Below, piece by piece: positions 12,299 through 24,612 of a stretch of DNA of 64,000 bases. Below the pieces are notes generated by a model. The model saw only the letters and a program-made list of their open reading frames with translations. It ran no database searches and had not been told where the DNA came from. Location of the stretch: assembly GCA_944989445.1 (NCBI GenBank), contig CALYLW010000068.1:935001-999000 (forward strand), read 5' to 3'. The position numbers and the translations under genes were made by a program. The stretch comes from Ampullaceana balthica. Lineage: Eukaryota; Mollusca; Gastropoda; Lymnaeidae. The first letter of the stretch is position 1; each line of letters opens with the position of its first letter.

Positions 12299-13138
12299 TA
12301 AAAATTAAAAAAAACTGTTCTTTATCGAAATATAAATGCTGTACATTTCATAAACACAAGAATCACATTATATATATACATATATATATATATATTGGAT
12401 ATCATATCAATCATATTTTTAGGGAAATGTTCTTTATAATAATAAAAAAATGTATGTGAAGTGACATTTTGTCTTAGAATTAGTGAACATTATTTTCTCT
12501 AGTGGGTCACTGAAACTACACTCACTTTTACTTTACAACAGTCACTTCATACGTTGTTACGTGGATGTAGGCGTCACAAACTCATTGCTTAACACGGGCG
12601 TCACCAAATCACAGACTGTTATAGGCGTCACTAACTCAATGAATATTAGACGCCTATAAATCATAGACTGTCATAAGTCTTTGATTTAAAATGACCTCTT
12701 TATTGACATTTAGAGAAATTATATATTAAAGAAATTTTTAAAAAATAAGTATATAAACAATTATTAAATTTTGATTAAAATAACATTATTGATTTTGTTC
12801 GCTCCGGCACATTCCATAACAGAACTCCTCTCCACATTTTCCTTTCAATTCTAATTATTCTTAATTTACTATCAACTCTAATAAAAACATTGAAACTAAC
12901 GTCCCATGAAAAAATTAAATCAATGTCAAAAAATGATAGTATTACTGTAGTCACACAAGTTCATCGCCCCATAAATCAGATCTCCACAGAAATCGGAGGG
13001 TTTTCTCAGATTTCAGTACAATGAACAAGACATTAAATTATTAAATAAACTATTATCACTCATGAAATATTGAGATAATCCATTGAGTTATGAATAAGTT
13101 TAATAAATGAGTTTCCTGAACACGTAAAACCAATCAAT

Positions 13139-13582
13139 TAGGGCTGGTACATATTTTTTTTTAAATGTTCGATTAATCGGGAAAAAATTTGATCGATTAA
13201 TCTCTTAATATTGATTTATTACATTTTAATAACTCATATATAGGTAGACCCGGTTAAGTCGCGATTCATTATTTCACGAAATTGGCTAAGTCGCAGTAAT
13301 TCCATGGCTCACAAATTTTGTGATGTAACACAGAAATATCGTTCTGCTATGCAAGAATTAAGGAAGAAAAACCTTTTTGTTTACGTATGCACATCTAAAT
13401 ACATAATAATAATACGAGGGAAAAGTATGCAACAAAAAATATAAATTATTTAAAAAATTTGAAAAAAAAATATTAGAAATATTTTCTTAAATTTTAATCG
13501 AATTTTAATCGATCAAAGTAATTTAAACGATTAAAATTTTAACGATTAATCGATTAATTAATCGTTAATTTCCTCAGCCCTA
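13139..13582. mobile_element. hAT-type MITE, 444 bp
   Basis: The termini are TAGGGCTG and CAGCCCTA, with nested inverted stretches of CGATTAATCG inside both ends. The flanking octamers CAATCAAT and CAACTAAT agree at 6 of 8 bases, compatible with a decayed 8-bp target duplication. It has no coding capacity. Confidence 0.7.
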
Positions 13583-13613
13583 CAACTAATAATAGATTTC
13601 TTTCGAGGCCTGG

Positions 13614-13765
13614 TCTGTGACTTAATCTTTATGTCAATGACTTAATCTTTACGTCTCTGACTTAATTGCTATGTTTCTGACTTAATCTTTAGGTCTCTGA
13701 CTTAATCTTTAGGTCTCTGACTTAATCATTATGTTTCTGACTTAATCTTTAGTTCTCTGACTTAA
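13614..13765. repeat. 20-bp minisatellite, about 8 copies
   Basis: The unit is close to CTGACTTAATCTTTAGGTCT. It starts about 30 bp after the hAT MITE. Confidence 0.9.
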
Positions 13766-14312
13766 TATACAAATGTGTAACAAATCAACTGCGTCTCGGC
13801 TTACAACGGCACGAAACGGTCGGTCGATGAAAATTGTTTGTTGTTTCAAACTGAAAATGGATATTGCAGAATATCATCAGAAATTTATTTCGTGCGTGAT
13901 TTTAAAAAAAAATTATTTTGAAAATTAACTTTTCTTATCTTCTTCGGTCATATTTTGAATTCGATTACGTAAAGCCTTGGTAGGACCTGGTGTGGATAAA
14001 TTCTTAAACCTTTCATTACGTGACATTTATTGGCACCAAGCGTTTGGGGGAGCACCACAAGTCCTCAAGAAAAATGTGTATATTTTCACGGCATCCCCGC
14101 GTATCGAGATGTCATTAGCATTCCGCAAATATATGATTGAACCCTCAATCCCACAACCTGAGGGGTACAATACCTACCACCCAGTTATTTTGCTATTTTG
14201 TGCTATTTTTCTTCGATTCTTGTGCGTGCTATATTTTGACCTTTTTAAGGATATGTTTGTGCCTCGTAAGTTGGTAATCATAATACGCGCTAACTTATAA
14301 AGACTGCGTGTT

Positions 14313-14370
14313 AAGGTTGGTCCACACCTCTCAAATACTCGCGAGCATTTGAGAGGTGTGGACCAACCTT
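14313..14370. repeat. 58-bp near-perfect palindrome
   Basis: Arms of 24 bp (14313-14336 and 14347-14370, core GGTTGGTCCACACCTCTC) are exact reverse complements. The 10-bp centre contains the palindrome CTCGCGAG, so only one A/C pair breaks the symmetry over the whole 58 bp. It would extrude as a cruciform. It sits at the 5' edge of the decayed hAT transposase. Confidence 0.95.
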
Positions 14371-16300
14371 TAATATACCGCGCTCTTGAACAAGGCTTGG
14401 GTCTACTACAAAAGCTAGAAGAGCAAATAAACGAAGAGTACAGTTACTTGAAACATGTTTTGAGGCGAGCAGCAGCAATAATTTATATTATAGCAGAACG
14501 TGGTCTGGCTTTTAGAGGAAGAAATGAAACATTTTGGATCTTTACAAAAATATAATTTTCTAGAGATGCTGGAGTTGGTAGGTCAGTATGTCCATATTTA
14601 GCATCACATTGAGAAATATGAAAATTCTGGAAAAGGAAATCCTTCTTATTTATCCAACACTATATGTGATTGAAATTATGTCCCCAAAAGTCCATGAAGT
14701 AACTGTAGATTTCAGCTTGTCGGTAGACTCAACACCCGATATTTCACATACACATCAGTTAAGTGTTGTTCTTCGATATGTTGTAGATGGCGAGCCCACT
14801 GAGCGCTTTTAGACTTTCTGGGAGCCGCAAGGTCACATCGGTGAAGGTATGGCTCAGCAACTGTTGCAGTACTTACGTAAAGTTTGCAATATTGATTTTT
14901 GCAAATGCAGAGGTCAGTCCTAGGATAACGCAGCTAATATGTCTGGGTGCTACAAGGACATTCAGAAAAAAATTCTATAGGAAAATGAGTTTACTATATA
15001 CATATCCTTCGCTGTCCATTCACTAAATCTGGTAGGCAGAAGTGCCGTTGACCCTTGTTTAGAGGCAGTAAACAGAAGTGCCGTTGACTCTTGTTTAGAG
15101 GCAGTAAACTTCTTCCATACAGCACACCTGATCTATACTTTTTTCTCAGCTTCAAACAAAAGATGGAAGATTCTGCGAACATAATGCGGGTGGGACTGCA
15201 ATCAGGCTTATAGATAAGAAGATGCAAACAGGGTATATATGAGCCTGGAAGATTCTTAAAGAATGCCTTGTGAATGAAACGCTGTTAAAGTCTCTTTTCG
15301 AAGCACATGCTGTTGCAACTGAAGCTATTCTATAGTCTCATACTCAGATAATAGAAGAGTTAGAATGTTTACAAGAAGACCAGTCACAGAAGGGGGAAAC
15401 CAGAAGAGAAGCAGAAAACATTGCAAGAATTAGACTTTGCTCTCATGCTTATCTTTTGGGAAGAACTGTTACTACATTTTCACAGGGTTAGTATGTCAAG
15501 GTCTACAAAATAAGTACGTGAACTTGAAAACTTGTGCTGATTTGTATTCTTCACTAGATTCACAAGCAGATCACTGGCATGAATCTAGGAATGAATTTAA
15601 AAGATTTAAAGAGGCTGCAAAATAAATAAGACCAGGTGTGGATTATAAGTCAACTTTGACCCCTAATCGTAAACGAAAGACATTGGTCATTGGTGGTGAT
15701 GCCCCTGAGGTATCTCTGAATGTCAGAGACAAAGTTCGTATATCTGCTGTCTACGCCATTGTTGACAAACTTGACAGAGATAAGTAGACGAGGACAGGTA
15801 TATAATGATGTAACAGTTCAATTTTCTTGTTTGGTCGATATGCCATAAACATCTCAATGTTGTGAAGGACTAATAAATGCTTATCCTGAAAATCTGAACA
15901 ATAATTTATATACTGCACTACAACAGTTCTACTTATATATCGGCCACAAGTTTCGTGCATCAAAATCTGAAAGCAACACGTTCAGTCATGAAGAATTATA
16001 CAGAGTGATAGTTAGAGACCACATCGAGTGTGCTTATCCAAATGTAGAAATGGTCTTGCGCATATTTTTAATTTTTAACATAAGTGGTTACGAACTGTTC
16101 AACTGAGAGCTCTTTTTGTCAGTTGAAACGTACAAAATATCCAAGTAGATCGACAAAGAAACAAGAATGGCTTGATTGATTGCTTATCTCTGCTGATGAT
16201 TGAGGCAGACTTGTTGCGCAAAATTAACTTCGATGATGTACTCAAAAACTTCGTCAGATGTAAATATAGAAAAAGAACTTTAAAATGTAAATGTGTGCTC
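14371..16300 (+). pseudogene. Decayed ZMYM1-like hAT transposase (DUF4371 and dimerisation domains)
   Basis: Fragments in changing frames follow the order expected for this transposase type. About 14480-14530 encodes AERGLAFRGRNE. About 14700-14812 encodes VDSTPDISHTHQLSVVLRYV. About 14845-14965 encodes GEGMAQQLLQYLRKVCNIDF and then DNAANMSGCYK. About 15500-15560 encodes YVNLKTCADLYSSLDS. About 16080-16290 gives the relics of the C-terminal hAT dimerisation region. Stops and frameshifts occur throughout, so it is dead. A 42-bp stretch is tandemly duplicated at 15040-15115. A probable right terminus, AATCCGGCCCTG, lies at about 16494-16505; no left terminus was found, and the 5' part is lost at the palindrome. 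Confidence 0.8.
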
Positions 16301-17039
16301 TCTCTTTGATTTTCTCATCTATTAAAAAAGTTACATTATTTTTGTATATTATTATTACAAAATTAATTAACTATTAATTTTAACACAGAAATAACTTATT
16401 GAAGGTTGTCATTGAGTAGTAGTAGTACAAACATATACCCGGGGCAGAAGGGGGCACCCATGTGTGTTTGTGCCTAGGGCACCAAGATGGCCTAATCCGG
16501 CCCTGGCTAAGGGACATATATATTTCAGATTATGTAACTCCTATAATGTAATATTAATTAAAATTTATAATTTCCTATTTCATGTTTGATTGTAAAGAAA
16601 AATCTGCATTTTACATTAGATCTGAATTACTTTGAACACCTCATCTTGTCTTAAATGAACGAAAGATAATATCTCACTTTACTACCAAGTACCAAGTACC
16701 AAGCTTATGTTTCCCTTCCGATCACTTCTGAAACAGTCGTCACATCTTTAGTTAAAACAGACATTTTTTAATGTGATAATATTCTAAGAAGATAAGCTGG
16801 TTGTCCTCTAAGCAAGCGGTTCTCAACCTGTGGACGCCTGTGGTCCGCGGAATACTAGTGGTCCGAGGAGGTGTGCCTGGTGGTCCGCGAGCAAATCATG
16901 AAAAAAATATTTTTAAAATTAAGAACACGAAACGGAATAAATGTTGTCACATGTTGACTATATTGATTAATTCTAATCACTTAATGGCGAGAGCATATCG
17001 CCGAAAACAATATTTTTGAGTCTATATTCACTTTTAGCC

Positions 17040-18760
17040 ATACATTATATATATCATATGCGTCATAGCAAATAATCAACCCATACCACAATGTGTAATA
17101 TGCTCGCAAATTTTTGCAAATGAAGCGATGAAACCTGCAAAACTCCGAAGACATCTGAAAACTAATTATAATGTCTTCTCGGAGAAACCATTGGAATTCT
17201 TTTTGCGCTAAAACATTCACTTGATAGTCAGACGTCATGCATACGACAAGCTATAAAAGTCAATGAAAAGGCTTTAAGAGCATCATTTTTTATGGCTATA
17301 CGAGTTGCACAGACCAATAAATCTGATTATCAAGGGGGGGGGGAGTGTTTAACAGAATGTTTGAATTATGTGATGCTGTTTGAATGATGTGATGCTGTTT
17401 GAATGATGTGATGCTGTTTGAATGATGTGATGCTGTTTGAATGATGTGATGCTGTTTGAATGATGTGATGCTGTTTGAATGATGTGATGCTGTTTGAATG
17501 ATGTGATGCTGTTTGAATGATGTGATGCTGTTTGAATGATGTGATGCTGTTTGAATGATGTGATGCTGTTTGAATGATGTGATGCTGTTTGAATGATGTG
17601 ATGCTGTTTGAATGATGTGATGCTGTTTGAATGATGTGATGCTGTTTGAATGATGTGATGCTGTTTGAATGATGTGATGCTGTTTGAATGATGTGATGCT
17701 GTTTGAATGATGTGATGCTGTTTGAATGATGTGATGCTGTTTGAATGATGTGATGCTGTTTGAATGATGTGATGCTGTTTGAATGATGTGATGCTGTTTG
17801 AATGATGTGATGCTGTTTGAATGATGTGATGCTGTTTGAATGATGTGATGCTGTTTGAATGATGTGATGCTGTTTGAATGATGTGATGCTGTTTGAATGA
17901 TGTGATGCTGTTTGAATGATGTGATGCTGTTTGAATGATGTGATGCTGTTTGAATGATGTGATGCTGTTTGAATGATGTGATGCTGTTTGAATGATGTGA
18001 TGCTGTTTGAATGATGTGATGCTGTTTGAATGATGTGATGCTGTGAGAGAGTTTCATGGAGAAAAACAATTCAAAGCTTGTTGATCATTGGAACGATATT
18101 TTATTGGTAGCTTTTCTGGATTACTTGGCTGACATTTTTGAAGAAATTAATAAACTTAATTCATCTCCGCAAAGAAAGCAGGCAAATTTAATTGCTCCCA
18201 GTGACAAAGTGTCGGCTTTCAAGATGAACTTTCAAAGTGTTGATCAATTGTAAGAATTTACCGAGAAACCAGAAAATACTGAAATCAATAAACAACTTTT
18301 GATAAATTTGATTTCTGACCATTCAAATCACTATTAAATCAATCCGGGATCAATTTAACTTCTAATTTGATGATTTGAATCTTCAGAATGTTTGTGTTTC
18401 CAGTTCATTTCTTGCACACATTGACTCTTTAAATTTACTACCATCGAAAGTAAACCAATTCATAGAACTGAACAGCGATACTACTTTTTTTAATAAGTTG
18501 CATCAGTAAGTGAGCTTGATGACATTTTGTAGTTCTCAGAAATGTCTCAGAAAGCTTAAAAATAATGTACTTTTATACTTTGCAACATATTTTTGTGAAT
18601 ATGGATTTTCTGCGTTGGTTACAATCAAGACAAAACATCGTTCCTGACTTGAAGTTGAAGATGAACTGCGATGGAGTTTTTCAAGTATTACATCTCGTTT
18701 GGATGTGCTATACTCAAATGTGCAAGCTCAAGGCTCGCACTAAATGAACTAATATAGCAG
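17040..18760 (+). pseudogene. Buster/ZBED5-like transposase relic
   Basis: Recognisable parts in order: a BED zinc finger near 17090-17180 (Cys-x2-Cys and a following His pair partly lost); LVDHWNDILLVAFLDYLADI with the DIFEEINKLNSS type motif at 18075-18160; SDKVSAFKMNF to 18235; and FCEYGFSALVTIKTKHRSRL at about 18590-18655, the hallmark hAT C-terminal helix. Frameshifts, stops and the inserted tandem array make it non-functional. The assignment rests on motif memory of the ZBED5/Buster group. Confidence 0.75.
17358..18041. repeat. 19-bp minisatellite, exactly 36 copies, inside a transposase
   Basis: The unit is TGTTTGAATGATGTGATGC. The span is 684 bp, exactly 36 units, with only the first copy carrying a substitution. 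Because 19 is not a multiple of three, all three frames on one strand give the same 19-residue cycle, which explains the 257-codon open frame on the minus strand. Confidence 0.98.
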
Positions 18761-19497
18761 TCTTTCTAATACTAACTACTGTTTTTTAATAGTAAGCAAA
18801 ACGATTTAAATACGACTAAAAGTATAAGACTAAGTATAAATGACATTTTTTCATTACAAAAGAAATCCATTACAATCTGATTCCATTTAATATTTTCTGG
18901 AAGCAAGCAAATCGTAGCCTATCAGTATAGATTTACAAACTAACATGTATACTAGTAACTAGTTATATACACAGTGTAATTTTAATATATAAATTTCAAT
19001 CACGGCAGTAGGACAATTTTCAGTAGTGGTCCGTGGCTAAGACACACATTTTCAATTGGTCCTTAAATCTCAAAAGGTTGAGAACCACTGCTCTAACCGA
19101 TGTGAATATTGAAGAAGACTCGTTCCTAAAATTCATAGATGTTTAAAAGAATGGTATCTAATATGAATTCTGTAGAGCTAGTTTTAGCATAACTACATAT
19201 TAATAATTAAGATTCCATTTATAGTCTTGTAAATTCGCATATATTCCACATTTTTAAAATCAAGTCAGATATCGTTTATTTCCCCATTTAATGATGTCAA
19301 TCAATATCAGGCAACCCGCACCCCCTTAATCGATAAGTCTGTCACTTCCTGTCAAAATATTATGAAATAGTTACGACGTCTTCGCTGATACCTAATCAAT
19401 ACCGGTGACGTCATCTCTGTAGTATGACACTGATAGCGAATTATAGAGCGCTCGAAACTTTGCTACAGTCTGATAACTTTTGTACTGTCTCTCACAA

Positions 19498-20046
19498 TTA
19501 TGGTACTGTCTGGCCACTATGATACTGTCTGGCCACTATGGTACTGTCTGACCACTAAGGTACTGTCTGGCCACTATGATACTGTCTGGCCACTATGGTA
19601 CTGTCTGGCCACTATGGTACTGTCTGGCCACTATGGTACTGTCTGGCCACTATGGTACTGTCTGGCCACTATGGTACTGTCTGGCCACTATGGTACTGTC
19701 TGGCCACTATTATACTGTCTGACCACTATGGTACTATATGGCCACTATGGCACTGTCTGGCCACTATGGTACTGTCTGGCATTTATGGTAGTGTCTGGCC
19801 ACTATGGTACTGTCTGGCCACTATGGTACTGTCTGACCACTATGGTACTGTCTGGCCACTATGGTACTGTCTGACCACTATGGTACTGTCTGGCCACTAT
19901 GGTACTGTCTGGCCACTATGGTACTGTCTGGCCACTATGGTACTGTCTCACAATTATGGTACTGTCTGGCCACTATGGTACTGTCTCGCAATTATGGTAC
20001 TGTCTGATAACTTTAGTACTGTCTCTCACAATTATGGTACGGTTTG
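19498..20046. repeat. 19-bp minisatellite, about 29 copies
   Basis: The unit is TGGCCACTATGGTACTGTC with more variation than most arrays here (TGACC, TCACAATT, GCATTT variants). Open frames of 124 and 150 codons are repeat artefacts. Confidence 0.95.
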
Positions 20047-20059
20047 ACCACTCAGACCA

Positions 20060-20650
20060 CCACATTGTCTGGCCTTGACACTCAAGTTCTCGATTTGACC
20101 CCAAATTAATACTTCCATTAAATCGGAGAATTAGAAGTAATTATAACATTGTTTATTTATTATTGTATTTAATATTTATACAGCTATTTATGGTGTGTTA
20201 GTGTGTGTGTAACGTTATCTTGTTTTACAAAATGACACACCAATTTCCTCGTAGGTAAAGAGAAGACTTTCATGTCGGTATTGTTTTATTTCAACTTGAT
20301 AATTATTTACTTTTCCAATTCTATAGCGCAGTAACCCGGCACACGGCTTGCCTCATACCGCCTTACAAACAGGTTCAACACTTACAGAAAACACAATGCA
20401 CTCTAAATCTTCCTAAACATAGTTACACACACAACATTTTATAAACATGTTCAGAAATGTTTTTACTGGAAATGAAAAAAAAATGTTTCACTCACTAACC
20501 AATGGATACTTTCATGTCATCTCTCTCAGACAAATTTATTTTTGTTGGATGTATGTTTTGACATTTATTCTTTTTTTTTAAAATTAGAAATGATATCAGT
20601 CCCTAAGAACTACACGAATGATGAATGTTGTGTTTAAAACTCTGTTGTGG
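20060..20650. other. Intron 1 unique AT-rich sequence
   Basis: No repeat or coding signal seen. Confidence 0.6.
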
Positions 20651-20877
20651 AAACAAATAGGTTTACAAAACAAAATAGTTGAACACATCACTTATATTTA
20701 GTCAGAAACAAATAGGTTTACAAAACAAAAAAGTTGAACACATCACTTATATTTAGTCAGAAACAAATAGGTTTACAAAACAAAAAAGTTGAACACATCA
20801 CTTATATTTAGTCAGAAACAAATAGGTTTACAAAACAAAAAAGTTGAACACATCACTTATATTTAGTCAGAAACAAA
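20651..20877. repeat. 55-bp tandem repeat, about 4 copies
   Basis: The unit contains AAATAGGTTTACAAAACAAA and ends in TTTAGTCAG. Confidence 0.95.
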
Positions 20878-21234
20878 TTTCCTTCCTTCACGTCGACACA
20901 TTGTGATTATAAAAATAGCAACACAATGAGATCTTCGAACAAAAAAAAAGTGACAAGAAAGGTCTGGACAGTATTTAACATTTAGTCATGCGTGGCTCTA
21001 ACAGTGCATACCATGGCCATCGTTATTTTGTAGCCTGCTTACGAAGTGAATTATAGAAACCACCTTAGGTCGAATGGCGATCAAATCTATATTTATGCAT
21101 TGTTCAGGGACCTTTTGAAACCAGGTTCTTTGTTTTACCGAAACTGTATGTGTAGTCCTCTACAAAAATTCTGCCATAACAGATCAACACAATCTTTTTT
21201 TTTGGTTTCAGAATTCTATGCATTTATTAAAGCT

Positions 21235-21480
21235 AATACATTGTGTGTGTGTATAAGTCTGTCTGTTTGTGATTTTATGAGTGTCTGTTTGCGTGTATGA
21301 ATGTGTCTGCTTGTTTGCGTAGGAGTGTTTGTGTTGTGTGTGTATGAGTGTTTCTGTTTTGAATGTGTTTGAGTGTGTCTGTTTGTCTTGTGTGTATGTA
21401 TGAGTGAGTCTGTATTGAGTGTATGGTTGTGTCAGTGTTGTGTGTGTATGAGTGTGTCTGTGTTGTGTGATGTGTGTATT
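21235..21480. repeat. Imperfect TG-rich repeat
   Basis: Degenerate GTGTGTATGAGTGTGTCTG units lead up to the exon 2 acceptor. Confidence 0.8.
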
Positions 21481-21516
21481 TGAGTTGTTCTTGATTTTGT
21501 TCTCTACCATCCTCAG

Positions 21517-21624
21517 GGAGACACGAATGAGGGCGTCTTACTTGACTGGAGGCGTGTTTTCCGTGTAGAGATGATCCGCCTGCGCCGAGAAGTCAACGAC
21601 TTCCGGCAATTTTGTCTCAAACAG
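21517..21624 (+). CDS. Coding exon 2, residues 461-496, start of the coiled coil
   Basis: The acceptor is TACCATCCTCAG at 21516 and the donor is CAG/GTAAGG at 21625. The exon is 108 nt, 36 codons, phase 0 to 0. The peptide includes EMIRLRREVNDFRQF, an amphipathic helix with heptad spacing. A TG-rich stretch lies directly upstream, and a 22-bp minisatellite begins about 155 bp downstream. Confidence 0.8.
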
Positions 21625-21778
21625 GTAAGGGAAGTTAACAATGGAAACTCTAGCTGCACTTTCTGACAGTAATTGATACTCGTGTGACGCTGACATGGCA
21701 CCTGCCATAATGGCACAGTGGGGGCGGGTAGAGGTCACGAACAGACGTCCTGGCGTGTCACGGCCGAATGGGATACTG

Positions 21779-23044
21779 GTCATGATAAGTGGTTGTGGGG
21801 GTCATGATAAGTGGTTGTGGGGGTCATGATAAGTGGTTGTGGGGGTCATGATAAGTGGTTGTGGGGGTCATGATAAGTGGTCGTGGGGGTCATGATAAGT
21901 GGTCGAGGGGTCATGATAAGTGGTCGTGGGGGTCATGATAAGTGGTCGTGGGGGTCATGATAAGTGGTCGTGGGGGGTCATGATAAGTGGTCGTGGGGGT
22001 CATGATAAGTGTTCGTTGGGGTCATGATAAGTGGTCGTAGGGGTCATGATAAGTGGTTGTGGGGGTCATGATAAGTGGTTGTGGGGGGTCATGATAAGTG
22101 GTCGTTGGGGTCATGATAAGTGGTCGTGGGGGTCATGATAAGTGGTCGTTGGGGTCATGATAAGTGGTCGTGGGGGTCATGATAAGTGGTCTTGGGGTCA
22201 TGATAATTGGTTGTGGGGGTCATGATAAGTGGTCGTTGGGTCATGATAAGTGGTCGTGGGGTCATGATAAGTGGTCGTGGGGGTCATGATAAGTGTTCGT
22301 GGGGGGTCATGATAAGTGGTCGTGGGGGTCATGATAAGTGGTCGTGGGGTCATGATAAGTGGTCGTGGGGGTCATGAAAAGTGGTCGTGGGGGTCATGAT
22401 AAGTGGTCGTGGGGGTCATGATAAGTGGTCGTGGGGGTCATGATAAGTGGTCGTGGGGGGTCATGATAAGTGACCGTGGGGGTCATGATAAGTGATCGTG
22501 GGGGTCATGATAAGTGGTCGTGGGGGTCATGATAAGTGGTTGTGGGGTCATGATAAGTGGTCGTGGGGGTCATGATAAGTGGTCGTGGGGTCATGATAAG
22601 TGGTTGTGGGGGTCATGATAAGTGGACGTTGGGGTCATGATAAGTGGTCGTGGGGTCATGATAAGTGGTCGTGGGGGTCATGATAAGTGGTCGTGGGGGT
22701 CATGATAAGTGGTCGTGGGGGTCATGATAAGTGGTCGTGGGGGTCATGATAAGTGGTCGTGGGGGTCATGATAAGTGGTCGTGGGGGTCATGATAAGTGG
22801 TCGTGGGGGTCATGATAAGTGGTCGTGGGGGTCATGATAAGTGGTCGTGGGGGTCATGATAAGTGGTCGTGGGGGTCATGATAAGTGGTCGTGGGGGTCA
22901 TGATAAGTGGTCGTGGGGGGTCATGATAAGTGGTCGTGGGGGGTCATGATAAGTGACCGTGGGGGTCATGATAAGTGGTCGTGGGGGTCATGATAAGTGG
23001 TCGGGGGGGTCATGATAAGTGGTGGTTGGGGTCATGATAAGTAG
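21779..23044. repeat. 22-bp minisatellite, about 57 copies, G-rich
   Basis: The unit contains TCATGATAAGTGGTCGTGGG. The G run varies from 3 to 7, giving 20-23 bp units, as expected from slippage. The + strand carries a G run every 22 bases. It starts about 155 bp after the exon 2 donor. Confidence 0.95.
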
Positions 23045-23915
23045 TCTAAAAGTTACGCTAAATTCTTTTAATTACCCAGGAAATTATGCAGACATGTAGG
23101 GCATCGACGACAGTAGAATGCTAACAGACCGACCGAGAACGAGATGGATGAGGTTGAGAAACATTTACAGTAGGCGGGTGGGGGGGGGCAAGACTTGACG
23201 GCGAAAGAAGAATTTTGAATGGAGGAGCATGTCTGAACTTGTCAGGGGCGCACATGAGGATGATTTGTATACAGTTTTGCATTATCTTATTGAATGCAAA
23301 ATTTATAAAATTAGAAATATCCTGTCATATTTAATTGGATGTTGAAATTGATGTAAATAAAATCTTTATAAATATCAGATTTGGAAAACAAAATTGCTCA
23401 ATGCGTTAAATAGATTCAATATTTTCATCACACGGACATTGTCGCATACAATGAGAAATGTGCGAACAACATCGTCAACATCGTCAAGCCTCTTGTCAAA
23501 ATGTATCAAATATTGCAAAGCTGATTATTGTATAATCATTATAAAATGTTTCACCAACGTTTCATTAATATGTAGATAGTGAGACTCGCTAAAAGGAAAG
23601 AAATTAAATATTGAGAATGCTGGAGGTGTTCTCAAATAAGCTAAATAGTAAAGTAAATTTTCTGTCATAATGTTGTGTTTGTTGAAGTTTATTTAGAATG
23701 TTTCCCTTTTTCCCTAGTGTTTTCGTCATTACTCTATTTCTTCACAAAACAGCTAAAAATAAATTCAAATTTGGCTACATATCATAATCCACCTTTCCCC
23801 GGCAAAAACAAATTTATTATTTTTTTTATTTTAAAATATTGTTAATTTTAGTATTTAAATTTTAACGCGTGTTTCATTCCGCGTCTAACAAGATGGACAC
23901 TTGAAGCTCGTGAAA
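23045..23915. other. Intron 2 unique sequence
   Basis: AT-rich; no coding region supported. Confidence 0.6.
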
Positions 23916-24265
23916 TTGAACAATTGGTATTAGCAATCTATTGAACAATTGGTGTTAGCAATCTATTGAACAATTGGTGTTAGCAATCTATTGAACAATT
24001 GATGTTAGCAATGTATTGAACAATTGGTGTTAGCAATCTATTGAACAATTGGTGTTAGCAATCTATTGAACAATTGATGTTAGCAATGTATTGAACAATT
24101 GGTGTTAGCAATCTATTGAACAATTGATGTTAGCAATCTATTGAACAATTGATGTTAGCAATCTATTGAACAATTGGTGTTAGCAATCTATTGAACTATT
24201 GGTGTTAGCAATCTATTGAACAATTGATGTTAGCAATCTATTGAACAATTGGTGTTAGCAATCCA
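23916..24265. repeat. 25-bp minisatellite, 14 copies
   Basis: The unit contains TTGAACAATTGGTGTTAGCA. The span is 350 bp, exactly 14 units. GGTGTT and GATGTT variants are interspersed. Confidence 0.95.
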
Positions 24266-24472
24266 TGAACTTGAACATCGAATATCACATTTATGAGATA
24301 TTGATTGTTAAGCAGATATTTTTGTCATTTTCAATCACATAAATTTCATTTTTATTGCTTACAGTTTTTAAAACCAATTGTTCACGTCTAAAATATTTTT
24401 ACAAAAGTGTAAGTTTAGACTTTTAGTATTAATCATTCTTTTGGCTCTTCAATCTTACTTAAATTTTATTTA

Positions 24473-24612
24473 GTGGCGTTATATCAATAGGCTGTGGTGA
24501 TGATTCAGTGGCGTTATATCAATAGGCTGTGGTGATGTTTCAGTGGCGTTATATCAATAGGCTGTGGTGATGATTCAGTGGCGTTGTATCAATAGGCTGT
24601 GGTGATGATTCA
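24473..24612. repeat. 35-bp tandem repeat, 4 copies
   Basis: The unit contains AGTGGCGTTATATCAATAGG. Confidence 0.95.

Larger units (their letters stand above)
16814..19090 (+). mobile_element. Complete but inactive Buster/ZBED5-like hAT element
   Basis: The termini AAGCGGTTCTCAACCT and AGGTTGAGAACCACTG are inverted repeats (14 of 16). The flanking octamers CTCTAAGC (16806-16813) and CTCTAACC (19091-19098) are an 8-bp target duplication with one change. Inside on the + strand are a BED-type zinc finger region (CVICSQIFANEAMKPAKLRR, about 17090-17150), a middle segment and the conserved C-terminal hAT segment. The centre of the transposase is replaced by a 684-bp minisatellite. Length is 2277 bp. 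Confidence 0.85.

Noticed and set aside
17296..18069. 257-codon minus-strand frame of Ser/His/Ile/Gln-rich repeats
   Set aside because: A 19-bp unit cycles through all frames, giving the same peptide; it is inside a transposon relic.
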